Assembly (NCBI GenBank): GCA_043228905.1
Contig: JBHGNT010000005.1
Span: forward strand, 18,538,001-18,602,000
From: Azolla caroliniana
Taxonomy: Eukaryota; Polypodiophyta
DNA: 64,000 nucleotides
Direction of reading: 5' to 3'
Shown here: positions 40,900 through 51,875 of the stretch, one piece after another
How the letters are laid out: the number at the start of each line of letters is the position of its first letter
Position numbering within the stretch: the stretch's first letter is position 1
Program-made: the position numbers and the translations under genes
Notes under the pieces: model-generated
The model's input: the letters and a program-made list of their open reading frames with translations, nothing else
Told to the model about the DNA's origin: nothing
The model's database searches: none

Positions 40900-42757
40900 T
40901 TTTCGGGTTGACTACCGCCGGCGAGCTCTTCGGTATTTTCCTTTTGCTACGCAAGCTCTGCCATGTTTCGTGCATTCGCCTTTTTTACCCATTCCGTTGC
41001 CTGCTTGCGGATGGCCTCTTGCGCCTCCCATTCCGTCGCCTTACCCTTCGATCTTGTGGTTACTTGGTGCAGGTCTGCGACTTCGGCGACTACCATGTTC
41101 ACCGTCGGTCGTTTATCATAGCTCTTTGCCGGGCATTGATTACTATAATGTCCTTCTTGTCGGCAATAGTAGCAATATGCTTTCCGGGTAGTGTTGGATT
41201 CGGCGTTGTTTCCTGCCCCCGGTGGAGGACCTGTGGTAACGGTGGGGCTTTGATCCAGTTGGCTACTTGAGGCACCCTTCTACGGTTCCCGTAGGTGACC
41301 CCTTTTCTTGAAATGGCGTTTCTTTTTGTTCTGATACTCTTGACGGGGTTGGTCATCATGTCTGCCGTAGGCTTCCCGTCGTTGGTTGTAACCGGAGGAT
41401 TGGTCCCGATTGTATCTTTCATACTGTCCATTATAATCCCGGTATTGATCATATCTATCATACTGGTCAGGGTTGTCCTTGTACCGAACATCCTGTGCCG
41501 ATCGGTATCACTCTTCTCGCCTCCAACATTCTTCTTCCTCCTCCTTGGTACTCCATGGTTTGATTTGCCGAACCGGTGGTGCTTGGCGATTCAACAAATT
41601 GTACTCGCACTGCTCCATTGTGTGGTTCCTGGAATGGCACAGTAGACATTGCGACCGCATGGTACATTCTAGTGCTAAGTGTCCCACATTTAGGCATGTT
41701 GTGCATTGAATGGCCTGTCGAAACCGGAGATCCTCATCGGTTGGTAACGCTCGTTGGAGTGCTCCCATTGTTAGCCAAGAGCTTGTTTTCTCCATTTCTC
41801 TAACCCAGTCGATGACCTGGTCGACGGTACTTGTGCGAAAGTCGATGACCGTGCATACCGTACGTAGAGGTTCTCGGAGCGCGGCTAAGAATATAGCCTG
41901 TGTTTCTTCCTCCGGAGGTGTTCGGGTAAGCTAACTGTGCATCCGTTGAAACCGGATGACAAACTGCGGAATGCTCTCCCCAGGGTCCTGCCGGATGGTA
42001 TAAAATAGGCCCACCATTTCTCTCTGGTCCACCTCCTTCTGAAAGAAGTGCAAGAATTTAGCTTTCAGGTCCGCAAAGGTGGTGATGGTGTTGGGGTCCT
42101 GCGTCCGGTGCCATCTGGCGGCCGGTCCTTCCAATGTCACGTTGAATTCGGCTATCTTAGATCGTTCCTCTTCGGCTGCGGTTAACCGTTGTGACACATG
42201 GTTCGCCTCCCATGTTTGTTGAAAAGTGTGAACATGAGCCTCCGCGTCCAGGTCATCCCTATACTTGGGGTACTGGAACGGCTGGCGGTGTCGGTGGTCT
42301 TTCCTGCTCTTCCATCGGCGTCAGAGGTCGTTGCTGGTCCTCTATCGGAGTCGGACGTCTTTGCCGATCCTCTATCAATGTCGGAGGTCTGTGTTCCTCC
42401 TCCTCCGGTGTTGCCAGCTTCTCCTCCTCGACTTCCGGTGTCAGAGGTCTTTCTTTGTACTCTTCCGGCTCCGGAGGTTGCTCCATGTCTAGTGCCAGAG
42501 GTTCCCGATCTGACAATTCTGGTTCTGGTGTCGGTAATGTATCCGACTCCTCGTCCTCCGGTCCTCTTGGGGTGTCGTTACTGCTGCGATAGTTCGTGTG
42601 CGCGTTGTAACCCCCTTCCGAATCTGATTCCAGCGCCGAAAATGCTTCAAATTCGCCGTTTCCTCTGGCCAAGGCCTGGAGAAGGGATTCCGCTTCCAAG
42701 AGACTGCTTAAGCTGCTTCTTTCGTCCGGGTAGGCGTTTTGTTGCAGACAGAGCGAC
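40900..42757 (-). pseudogene. gag: Gypsy-2 Gag with acidic/proline repeats and three zinc knuckles
   Basis: Minus strand. The N-terminal part (about 42700-42260) is acidic and rich in TP motifs: repeats of about ten residues (RRPTPIEDQQ, RPLTPMEEQE, RPPTPPAVPV). The Gag core follows (AEFNVTLEGPAARWHRTQDP; FLHFFQKEVDQREMVGLFYT). Two consecutive CCHC knuckles, CTTCLNVGHLALEC and CLLCHSRNHTMEQC, lie near 41710-41620. A third, CYYCRQEGHYSNQC, is near 41180-41135. Frame changes and a stop at 41931 break it. The number of knuckles is unusual. Confidence 0.75.
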
Positions 42758-42958
42758 TCCTACGCCACTTTCCGGATAACTTTGGAAAATGATCGATTCG
42801 ATTGGATTTCTTCTGCCACTTGCTAGAAAGCCTCTCGCCGCCTTCGTCGTTCCGCAAATCTTCGTGCTCTCTCTGTAACCGGGTCGTCCGTTGGCCTAGT
42901 CATCCATTCCCGCCGCTGTTCACTGCGATTGTGCAAGAATCGTGGTCACCAAAAACTA

Positions 42959-43417
42959 TGTTAATCCTTAGGGCCGGACAACAGCCTAACACAGGGTGTC
43001 CACTTAAGACACTTCACCAAAGGGTGTTACGGCGAGATAACTTACGACACAACGCTTAATTGGACCTTAATCGGTTACTTAGTAATACGTCATTAACACG
43101 CGTAAGATATACGATAAGCACAGAACGGTGAACAATACTCAATGATTAAACAAAAGGTTTATATTACTCTCCGTTGATGACTACATTGTAACTAGGCCTT
43201 TATATAGGTCACCGGTGTGAAGTACAAAACGGTGCCAACCGGCATCTATTCGGGATCGGTCTGGATCCGGATCGGCATACCGATTAAGGTCCGTCCATCC
43301 ACATCTTCTCATATATTAATATATTAAGACTAGTAATTACAACAAATTCCCAAATAACAATTCCCCTTTTCACACCCTAGTCTTGGCATCCTTAGCTCCT
43401 TTGTCGGCCGGGTAACA
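42959..43417 (-). repeat. 5' LTR of Gypsy-2 (459 bp)
   Basis: Minus-strand start TGTTACCCGGCCGACAAAGG, end GGATTAACA. The likely primer site, TTTGGTGACCACGATTC, follows at about 42954 on the minus strand. The base after its right end begins ATGCG, the probable target-site copy. TATATAAAGGCC (minus strand) near 43205 is a possible TATA box. Confidence 0.8.
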
Positions 43418-43810
43418 ATGCGAATGTGACACAACATTCGGACAGAGGAAGGAACCAACAAAGAAGTTCACAAAGAAGGAACAAATCCTATGCCAGATTC
43501 AAGTCCAGAGGAATGTTGACATGTTTTTATTGTGGAAACCCTGGACATTTCCAGAAGGTCTATCGACACCTCAAGCAGGATAAAGGTGCTTCAAAGGATG
43601 TCGAACTTAAAAAGGTTTCTAAGGAGTAAGGCACATCAGCCATAGCCAAAAGTGAAGAGGAAATCTTGTTTATTTGTGAGCATGCAAGTCACAATCTTGC
43701 AAGCGAAGACTGCACTTGGGTGATCCACTCCGGTGCATCTTCCCATATAACTCCCTTGAGAGAGTGTTTCTCGACTAACACAGTCGGGGATCATGACTAT
43801 GTGAAGATGA
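43418..43810 (+). pseudogene. gag: Copia-4 copy 1, part 1: Gag knuckle and protease start
   Basis: NQQRSSQRRNKSYARFKSRG, then the knuckle CFYCGNPGHFQKVY (last Cys changed to Tyr), stop at 43627, then the protease (EDCTWVIHSGASSHITPLRE; DSG changed to HSG). The frame is cut at 43810 by LINE-A copy 2 and continues at 48400. The sequence repeats at 54380-54770. Confidence 0.8.
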
Positions 43811-43863
43811 GAAAGAAGAAAGAAAGAAAGATATATTAACATCTTCTAAGGGCAAATTTGGCC
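43811..43863 (-). other. LINE-A copy 2 3' terminus
   Basis: Minus strand: GGGCCAAATTTGCCC, then GATGTTAATATATC and a TTTC-repeat tail. One base spoils the palindrome that is perfect in copy 1. Confidence 0.8.
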
Positions 43864-43985
43864 CATGAGACAAATAGGTTACAACAAAAATGAGTGTTTA
43901 TCCAATCATCAAAACTAAAATAAAAGAAAATAGCTTAAGCTAAGAAAGTTCTAGTAGTGTACAAAACTTTGCACTAAGCCTAATC

Positions 43986-44810
43986 TCATTTCCACCCAAG
44001 TCTCTCAAAAAGAAGTGGGAGGTCAAAAGTTTTTGGTGTGGGTATGACCCATGGTCCCGATGCATAGAGTGCCCTAGCCATGGCTTCTAGGCGGTGTAGT
44101 TCACGTTCCCTTACTTTCTTTATTGCTTCTACATCTCGTCGAGTTGCTTTGAAAACCGGCATCCGAGGGCGTTTGGTTCTTCTTTGATTTTCTGCTTCAT
44201 CAAGGAGAAGTCCGAGTGGTGCAGGTGTGTCGACATTCATTGTCTCCCCCTGTTCCTGAAAAACTTCATTTGTTATATGTTGGTAAACATTAGCAACATT
44301 ATTATCAACGTTTTATAATTTATTCTCTCTGTGTTGTTTCAATTCTAAGATGTATCTACCTAATTTCTTTATATCTAGTGTATCTAATAGTTTAGGGAGG
44401 GTGGGAGAGGAACCAAGTATGTCTTGGTATTTTGCCCTTATCTCGGCATAGGTGGGGCATTTGCATGTAAAATGGTACTCATCCTCTATCTCTATGTGGC
44501 ATAACCTACATATCCTTTCCTCCCTAGGGACTCCATTAGTACGTCCATTCTCAATCTCAAGTTGGTGAGATGATATTCTAAGTTGACCAATGGCAACCCT
44601 TAGTGCATGTGGTAAGAATACATCTAGATATTTTGGGCGCGTGATAAAACCTAACTCAGAGAAGTGCATAAAGTGTTCCTTATAGTACGACATTTTAGAT
44701 GGGAGTGGCTCTAGTGGGGTGATCCATTTATACCGAGTATAAATTTTCCATATTTCTTGGCGTATTACTTTATTACGGTCCTCATGAGAGATTAAAGTGT
44801 TATCAGTCAT
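43986..44810 (-). pseudogene. LINE-A copy 2 ORF2 C-terminus with zinc finger
   Basis: Minus strand: one open frame 44810-44313 (SEIGFITRP-like block; RICRLCHIEIEDEYHFTCKC; LDTLDIKKLGRYILELKQHR), then after TAA near 44318, MNVDTPAPLGLLLDEAENQR in 44240-43986, ending FERLGWK. The finger here carries all its Cys and His. This copy is better than copy 1 for the region after RT. Confidence 0.78.
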
Positions 44811-44883
44811 GTGGTCGTACTTAGGGGGGGAGGTTAGTAATGTCTAGACCGTTGGCAAGAAGCCAACTCACCATCATGCCATA

Positions 44884-46613
44884 TCATGAGCTAGTATAGT
44901 CGGACTCATACAGTGCTCGAGAAGCCTTAAAGGCTTCGTGGGATATTCTATCAAGTGGTTGGTTATGTATCCTGTGTATAAAGACTACCAGTTGAAAAAG
45001 TGCTTCTACTAACATAGGGGGTAGAGTGAACTCAGCCCTAATAATGTCATGTGGGACCGACAATTTGCTTCCATCACCAATGGTCTTTCTAATTGCGTCC
45101 ACATGAAAGATGGTAGTCCTGGGGCCCAAACCGCTAATGCATACATGAGAGAGGGAGTCACTAATGAGTCAAAGAGCCACCCTTTAGTTCGTGGCTCTTG
45201 GAAGTATGCTTGGTGGCATTGTCTCTCGAGGAGTGAGAGGGATGCATGTCCTCTTGTAAGTCTATCCTTCGTTGCTTGTGTCATCGAAAATTTACCTGAG
45301 CGGGCACTGAAAGTGACTCCGAGGTAGACATATGATCCAACCACCTCAACTGGGCTATGGGAGATAGTTAGGTGACACTTAGCACTAACTTGGGCCGACG
45401 TGTGGAAGATAAGGACTTTAGTTTTCCCTAGATTCACTACCAATCCTCATTGTGTGCAAAAGTCATCTAAGGCATTAAGGTGCCTTTGTAGGTCGTGTTC
45501 GGATTCAGAGAGCAAAACTATGTCATCTGCATAGAGCAAGATACGCACCTGCGTATCCCCAAGGACTACTCCATTGCCTCCCTTACGAGCAATAAAATTT
45601 GTGATCTCATCAATGTAGATCCCAAAAAGAGTCGGAGATAAGGGGCAACCTTGTTTTACACCAATAGTGCTAGTGAAACTATCGGATATGCCGCTTGGGC
45701 ATCGAACACACCCGGACACTTGTTCATATAGTGCGTAGATGGCCCAAACCATGTCATCTGGTATCCTCAAGCTCTTAAGCCTATCAAACAACCGCTCTCT
45801 AGGGACCGTGTCAAAGGCTTTGCGGAAGTCCACAAAACAACAATATAGTTTCTTCTTGCAAGCCTTAGTCTGGTCAATTAAGCATCTAAGTGTGAAGATA
45901 TGGTCAATAGTGGAGAAGGCTCGTCTAAAGCCAGCTTGTTCAGGTGCACGAAGATTTAAGGTCTCCATATACTCGCTAAGTTGTGCCTCCATTACTGCAC
46001 CACATAATTTAGCAAGGGTATGACCTATCATAATGGTCCTATAAGTATTTGGGTCCATGGGGTCCCCCCCTTTATGTATGGGGGCCACTGTGTTCATGGT
46101 CCATTGTGATGGAAAACCCTCTGCGAGGGCACGATTGAAGATTAGAGTTAGCAAGGGAGCTAGGCACTCTCTCGCATATATGATGTGTTCTACTCGCAAT
46201 CCTGTGTGGTCCATGGGCTTCCTATGTTGTAATTTCTTTATGATCTTCGTGACCCTAGAGGTCGTGAAGAGTGTCCCCACAATAGGTCGGGGTGTAGAAG
46301 GCATTGGAATGGGTGGTTGGTTTGGGATGTGGTAAAGTCTCTCTGTATAAGTGTGCCAAGTTTCGGGATCTTCGATGGGTGTTTGTGGTCTTGGTTCCTG
46401 TAATCTCTTCCATGCAGTGGCACAATCGCTACTCATGAGCATGTGGTAGAGTTCCCAATATTGGGATGCCTCCCATGCTCGTCTCTTACGACGGGTCATC
46501 TTGCGCATTCCTTTACGAGCTTGTACTGAGGTAATACTACCACTGAGTTGCGATATTGTAAGTTGTCGATGTAAGCACCTACCATCCTCATCATACCATC
46601 TATTTTGTGGCAT
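44884..46613 (-). pseudogene. LINE-A copy 2 reverse transcriptase
   Basis: Minus strand frame 46613-45447 (388 residues) is intact: MPQNRWYDEDGRCLHRQLTI, HTGLRVEHIIYARECLAPLL, NTVAPIHKGGDPMDPNTYRT, CCFVDFRKAFDTVPRERLFD, VKQGCPLSPTLFGIYIDEIT and ILLYADDIVLLSESEHDLQR. TGA at 45444 (Arg in copy 1) then separates the thumb (VVNLGKTKVLIFHTSAQVSA) at 45443-45009. Downstream parts are frameshifted. Confidence 0.92.
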
Positions 46614-46708
46614 AGATCCTACTTTACCTTGATTGGAGTGTTTCGTGTATGGGAAACTGCTAACTGCTGCAGAATGAAGGATGTGTGTGAGTTTCGTACT
46701 AAGGCTCT

Positions 46709-47700
46709 CTAAAGGTAGGGAGGGATCAAGGGAGGAGAGATGGGCTTGAACATGTCGAGCATATATGTCAGAGAGCTCATGTGTGAAATGTATTGTGATG
46801 TCATGGTGTGGTTGACTAGAGTTGGTGACGTTAGAGATAATTTTATCTCGAAGTATAAGAAACTATCATCCGCGCCAATAGGACATGGGGCCACTCGGAA
46901 GGAGTTAATCATGTGGGTAGCTTCAGGGCGTCCTATTAGATAATCGACTGTGCTTTCCCCTCCTCCATGTGGGAAACATGTGAGCTCTTCCGAACCTGGC
47001 CACTTGGCTAAACCATTATATATGACCATCTGGTGCCGACTACCGAGTTCTAGCAAATGATGGCCAAAGCTCGTGGCGTCTGCACCTTGATCCTTTGATC
47101 TACATGTGGTGTCTATGTCTGAAGGATCGACATTTACCATTTCTAGGTTTCTATTCATTTGAAATATTGTGCATTGTCAAGATTGGGTTCTCGCATTAAA
47201 GTCTCCTACAAGGAATACTTCGCCTTGGGAAGAATATCGGATTATGTCATCCGATAGAGGTTCATATGGGGAAGGCCCATGTGGCACTCCGTCATCAACT
47301 AATCTCGCCTCGCCAGCCAGATTATAACGAGAGCCTTTCGGGGGGAAGTAACAAATGGCGAAAATTACTGCCTTGTCCTTGCTTGTGGAGACTTTCACCC
47401 ACATAAAACAAGCTTCTGGGTTTGTGCTCAGTATTTCTATCCTATTATGTAGCTCCCTCCGAAACAATATTGCGACACCTCCAGATCCCCTGGTAGTGCA
47501 TCGACGTGAGGTTTGTCTAAAAGCCGACTCCCAACGAAATCCTTCGACTCGTGGGAGTCCCCTATTTGGGCTTTGGTGTGTTTCTACTAGGAAAACTATA
47601 TCTTATTCCTTTAATATCCACTCTAGGCGGCCAGGGTGTGTCCAGAGTGCGCCGTTACAATTCCATAAGGTCATCCTAAGTGTGTTTTCTGTCACATGGG
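46709..47700 (-). pseudogene. LINE-A copy 2 endonuclease
   Basis: Minus strand: TLWNCNGALWTHPGRLEWIL, TAA near 47603, VETHQSPNRGLPRVEGFRWE, GSGGVAILFRRELHNRIEIL, VFLVGDFNARTQS, then TGA at 47177-47179, then MNRNLEMVNVDPSDIDTTCR, ESTVDYLIGRPEATHMIN. The TGA in the middle is at the same codon as in copy 1 (7091). GADHS is GADDS here. Confidence 0.82.
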
Positions 47701-47713
47701 CCACACGCCGTCA

Positions 47714-48357
47714 ATTAGTAGTGCGATCATTTATGATCACTCGCCCATCTCGATAAAAGGCGCGATGCCCATCTTTGCGAGCTTGCATAAGCTTTGGCAT
47801 ACAACTCTTGCGATGCTCAATTTGCATCTTGGTGAGGTCTTCATCGAGATAGATAGGGTCCCCACCCAATCCTCGAAGAATTGGTCTCTTCTTAAAGAAA
47901 GTGATTCTAGAGTCTAAGTCTTTAAATTATAGAACTAAGGCTCTCTTCCTAGTTGTGTCGCGTCTGGCCCTCCAAGCTTTGGTGATAGGTAGGGTCATTG
48001 TGTACCCTAACATTTTCCCGAGTGTTTGTGCATCCTCGTCCGGGGATGCACCTTCCTTGAGCCCAGTGACACGCACATTTAGGCGTCGGGCCTGACGCAT
48101 TTTATCCTCTTCGAGGGTGGTATTAACAATATTTTCATCCTTTATTTCTTTTTTAATGTTTCTTTTAACCACATCTACCCAACCCGTTTTTGCTAATTCT
48201 ATGTTATTTTTAACCTCCTCTTTAACTTTTTTGATCTCATCTTTTATATCCTCTATGCAGGATATTTCACCGTCCTCTCGGGATACCTTGATGTCATTAA
48301 GTTGTTGTTTGAGGTTTGTGTTTTCCTCTTTAAGTTTTTCTATTTCGGCCTTGAGGG
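47714..48357 (-). pseudogene. LINE-A copy 2 ORF1, 5'-truncated
   Basis: Minus strand: LKAEIEKLKEENTNLKQQLN, the second coiled coil and RRLNVRVTGLKEGASPDEDA, then a stop after LVL (about 47930), and PILRGLGGDPIYLDEDLTKM to FYRDGRVIINDRTTN before TGA 47711-47713. The first 24 or so codons of copy 1 are lost. Confidence 0.8.
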
Positions 48358-48399
48358 TGTAAGACATAAACAGCAATAGCATGACTCCTTACCACTAGG

Positions 48400-48600
48400 G
48401 TGAGAGATAACGGGGAATGCAAGATAGTCGGCGTCCGAAATGTATGTCTGACAACGTCGTCCGGTTCTCGACTGATACTGTAGGATGTCTGACACGTGTC
48501 TGATATCAGGCTGAATATTATATGGATAGGATGGATGGATGACAAATGCTATAGTGGTAGCTTTCGAAATGGCAAGTGGAAGTTTTGTCAAGGAAACTTC
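48400..48600 (+). pseudogene. pol: Copia-4 copy 1, part 2: region after protease
   Basis: Continues part 1 beyond LINE-A: GDNGECKIVG-type stretch (GENAR...NVCLTT region) to the SFRNGKWKFC-like end. Matches 54765-54956. ACTTC at 48596-48600 is the target duplication of element E. Confidence 0.75.
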
Positions 48601-49247
48601 TATTAGGAAACAAGTCCCTCCGGATGGGAAGTGAGAAGACCCGGTGAGAACCAGATGACGAGTACCCGGCAACAGAAGACCCAGTGAGAACCGGATGACG
48701 AGTGCCCGGCAAAAGCCGGATGATGCAGGCCCGGTGAGGAGTGCTCACCGGATGAAGGGACATATTCATAAATATGTTTCTGAGAGTCCATTGGGGCTAT
48801 ATTTGTAAATAGCCGAAAAGTCATATTAATATAAATATGACTTAGGGCAAACTTAGTGCGTGTTGTTTTGTGTAACCTATGTACAGTGCGTAAGAGAGAG
48901 AGAGAGAGAGAGAGCGACATATAGAGATCGTGTCTCTGTTGTAACCACCTAGTGGCGAAGCGAGGGAGCAAGAGGTCGTTGCCTCTGTACCCCATTGTTG
49001 TATTACTGTACATAGTGATAGTTTGTAGTCCGTGGACTGTCGTGGTTTTTCCCGTGTTTGGGTTTTCCACATAAACATCCTGTGTACTCTTCTCCTTACT
49101 GTGTCATGCGTACATTACCCATTTTTCTGTGTTTGATCCTAGACTCGGTTGTGGCCGAGCGTTGTTCTTGGGAGCGTGTAGTCCTGTCATTGATCCTAGA
49201 CTCAGTTCTGGCCGAGCGTTGTTTTTCGGGAGTGCGTATTCTTGTCA
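48601..49247 (+). repeat. 5' LTR of element E (647 bp)
   Basis: Starts TATTAGGAAACAAGTCC (TG decayed to TA) and ends TTCTTGTCA. Contains roughly 40-bp units with ACCCGGTGAGAACCGGATGA, the hairpin/TATA array at 48771-48843 and a GA tract (48894-48915). An extra TCCTAGACTC block is repeated near its end. Confidence 0.9.
48771..48843 (+). promoter_or_regulatory. Hairpin array and TATA box of element E LTR
   Basis: CATATTCATAAATATG, GGCTATATTTGTAAATAGCC and AAGTCATAT...ATATGACTT with TATAAATA in the last loop. Same order as in element A, with sequence differences outside the stems. Confidence 0.7.
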
Positions 49248-49250
49248 AAG

Positions 49251-49262
49251 TGGTATCAAAGC
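49251..49262 (+). other. Primer binding site of element E
   Basis: TGGTATCAAAGC; one base differs from the TGGTATCAGAGC of element A. Confidence 0.8.
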
Positions 49263-49277
49263 GAAACGACACAGAAA

Positions 49278-50024
49278 ATGGACGAATCGTTGGGAGGCAT
49301 GTTCAAGCTCACCGGCTCCAACTATTCCGTGTGGAAGTCGAAGATGAGGGACATGCTCGTGGTTAAAGATCTTTGGTTGTCGGTTCAGTTCGGGGACAAG
49401 AGACCGAACAAAATTGATGCCACGATATGGGAGGTGATGCACATGAAGACAACGGCGTACATACGGTGCTTCATCGACATGAGTCTATACAACAACTTCA
49501 ATGAAGAGAGCAAGGCTCATGAGCTCTGGGAGAAGATCGGCATTATGTTTCAAAACAAAAATGTTGTTAATTAGGTTTCGGTATTTCGGAAGATAGTAAG
49601 ACTCTGGTACCAAGATGGCTCCAGCATGGCGGAGTACATGAATGCCTTCCAGGGGCTGATCCACCAGGCAACATCATTGGAAGTACCTCTCGCCGATGAG
49701 GTACTAGCACTACTCCTGCTCAGTTCCCTCCCAGATAGCTGGGAGATGTTGGTTGTCACTTTGGGCAACGCCGGGCCGGAAGGGAAACGGTTATCCCTAG
49801 CAAGAGTGAAGTCAAGCTTGCTAGATGAGGAGGCACGTCGGAAAGATAAGGATACGAACTCTGACTCCAAAGCGCTCCTTACCGAATCGGAATGCGGAAG
49901 ACAAAGGAACTGTAGTCCCCAAAACCGGGAGAAGTTGGGGACACGATCAAAGTCAAGGGGGAGGCCTACCTGCTTCTATTGCGGCAAGCTGGGACACTTC
50001 CAGAAGAACTGTCGGCACTTCTGA
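49278..50024 (+). pseudogene. gag: Element E Gag
   Basis: ATG 49278 opens MDESLGGMFKLTGSNYSVWK, with the NYxxWK start of copia Gag, then TAG at 49572 and the rest in phase: EYMNAFQGLIHQATSLEVPL, LPDSWEMLVVTLGNAGPEGK, SLLDEEARRKDKDTNSDSKA and the knuckle CFYCGKLGHFQKNC; TGA at 50022. Gag and knuckle are in one frame here, unlike in element A. N-terminal residues up to about DEEARR differ strongly from A, after which the two are close. Confidence 0.88.
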
Positions 50025-50141
50025 AAAGACAAGGAAACTGACAGTACCGATTCGAAGTGGACACTGGACCGAAACCTTAAAGACCGGAGGGGGCCGGACC
50101 GGAAGGGAACGGCGGTAATTGCGGCAAGTGAAGAAGAGTTT

Positions 50142-51875
50142 ATGCTCATCACCAAGGAGAGTGACCTAAACCTTGCCGGCGACGAGATGACCTGGGTGGT
50201 CGATTCCAGAGCGTCGTTCCACCTTACCCCGGACCGGAAATGCTTCTCATCCTACACAGCCGGTGATCATGGCTGTGTCTGGATGGGGAATGAAGGTACA
50301 TGCCGAATTGTCGGCATAGGAGATGTGTGGTTGACAACACCAACCGGATGCAAGATGCTGCTGAAGGATGTCCAACACGTTCCAGAGGTTCGACTGAACC
50401 TGATATCAGTCGGTCGGCTAGATGATGAAGGCTACACGGGTAGCACCTGGAACGAAGTCATGAAATTCTGCAAAGGGAGCTTGGTAGTCGCTCGGGCCCG
50501 GAAAGTCAACACTCTGTACCTGATGAATGCCCGGTTATGTCCGAAGGAAGTGAACATGGCTTCCGACACTGCCGGTGAGCTGTGGCACAAGAGGCTGTGT
50601 CACATGAGCGAGAAGGGGATGAAGAGGCTTGCATATGACAACCTCATTCCAGTGAAGAACGTGCACTTGGAGATGTGCATTGATTGTCTGGCTGGTAAGC
50701 AAAACCAGACCTCCTTCCGACCAAGGCCACCGATGAGATGTAATGCACCACTAGAGTTGGTGTATACTGATATGTGTCAAGTGGACACGAAGTCACATGC
50801 CGGATCGCAGTACTTCGTGACGTTCATAGATGACCACAGGCAGAAACTGTGGGCCACACCGTTGAAGACGAAGGATCAAGTGCTATCCGTCTTCAAAGAT
50901 CTCCACGCGAGAATGGAAAGAGAAACCGGCCGGAAGCTTAAGGCGGTTCGAGTAGATAACGGAGGTGAATACCGAGGGCAGTTCGAGGAGTACTGTCGCT
51001 CGAAGGGAATCCGGCTCGAATTTACCGTGCCGAAGACGCCGGAACTAAACGGGCTGGCCAAGAGGATGAACCGGACCATAATGGAGAGGGTCCGGACTAT
51101 CATGGCGCATGCAAAACTACCCAAGATGTTTTGGGCTGAGGCACTATCGACGGCGACATATGTGATAAACAGATCACCCTCAATACCCTTGGACGGATAC
51201 ACGCCACAGAGAGTCTGGACCGGTAAGGAAGTGTACTACCGGCATCTGAAGGTATTCGGGTGTCTTGTGTACGTGCATGTAGCTAAGGACCAAAGAGGAA
51301 AGTTAGATCCGAAGACCCGGCCATGCATATTCCTCGGTTATGGCGACGATGAGTTCGGCTACCGAGTGTGGGACCCAGTCGACAAGAAGGTATTCCGGAG
51401 TCGAGATATTATCTTCATGGAGGACAAGACGCTCGCCGATTGGGAGTCGGAGAAGAAGATAATGAACTCTGAGTCGACCGGTAAGGATCGATTCTACGAT
51501 GAGCAGACCCAACCAGCAAGAGACCAGTTAGCACTCGATGAACCGGCCGGTGACGGTAAGGAGACAAGACAAGCCGAAGAAGAAGGAATAGGTGAAACCG
51601 GAACCGGCCAAGACCCCGAATCGGATTCTGATGAAGAGCAAATGGAGGAGCCGGTTGCCAAAGGTCAAAGACGGAGATATCCTCTCAGAGAGAGAAGGGC
51701 CCCCCGAAGATTTCCGGATGCAGCGCATGTGCTGCTGACCGATGAGGGGGAGCCGGAAAGCTTCGAAGAAGCGAAGGAAGACACCCACAGCCGCAAATGG
51801 TTAAGTGTCATGCAGGATGAGATGGATTCCCTGCATGAGAACCATACGTACGAATTGGTGGAGTTGTCAAAATGA
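50142..51875 (+). pseudogene. pol: Element E protease, integrase and RT start
   Basis: In phase with Gag. Protease site reads VVDSRASFHLT (DSG changed to DSR, likely inactive). Integrase zinc part HKRLCHMSEKGMKRLAYDNL with CIDCLAGKQ; core Asp in YTDMCQVDTKS, Asp in VDNGGEYRGQF, and NGLAKRMN where the catalytic Glu is Lys. So integrase is also dead. The RT linker follows to TGA 51873. Confidence 0.92.

Larger units (their letters stand above)
39833..43417 (-). mobile_element. Gypsy-2: Ty3/gypsy element, minus strand, 3' part missing
   Basis: On the minus strand: 5' LTR (43417-42959), gag, protease and the first residues of RT, ending abruptly at 39833 against Gypsy-1. No RNase H, integrase or 3' LTR is present. 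It lies in Copia-4 copy 1, but the far target-site copy is lost. Similar LTR ends identify the 34915-35370 solo LTR as the same family. Confidence 0.88.
43811..48399 (-). mobile_element. LINE-A copy 2 (minus strand)
   Basis: Nearly the same sequence as 5900-10476, inverted and inserted in Copia-4. Short duplication TGAGA (43808-43812 and 48401-48405) is a candidate target duplication. It is 5'-truncated within ORF1 at about 48357. About 40 bases (48360-48399) without counterpart in copy 1 lie at the 5' junction. It keeps the longest open RT frame of the family (46613-45447). Confidence 0.9.

Noticed and set aside
42191-42779. Plus-strand Ser/Val-rich frames opposite Gypsy-2 Gag
   Set aside because: Antisense of the TP/Glu repeats; no start context or motif.
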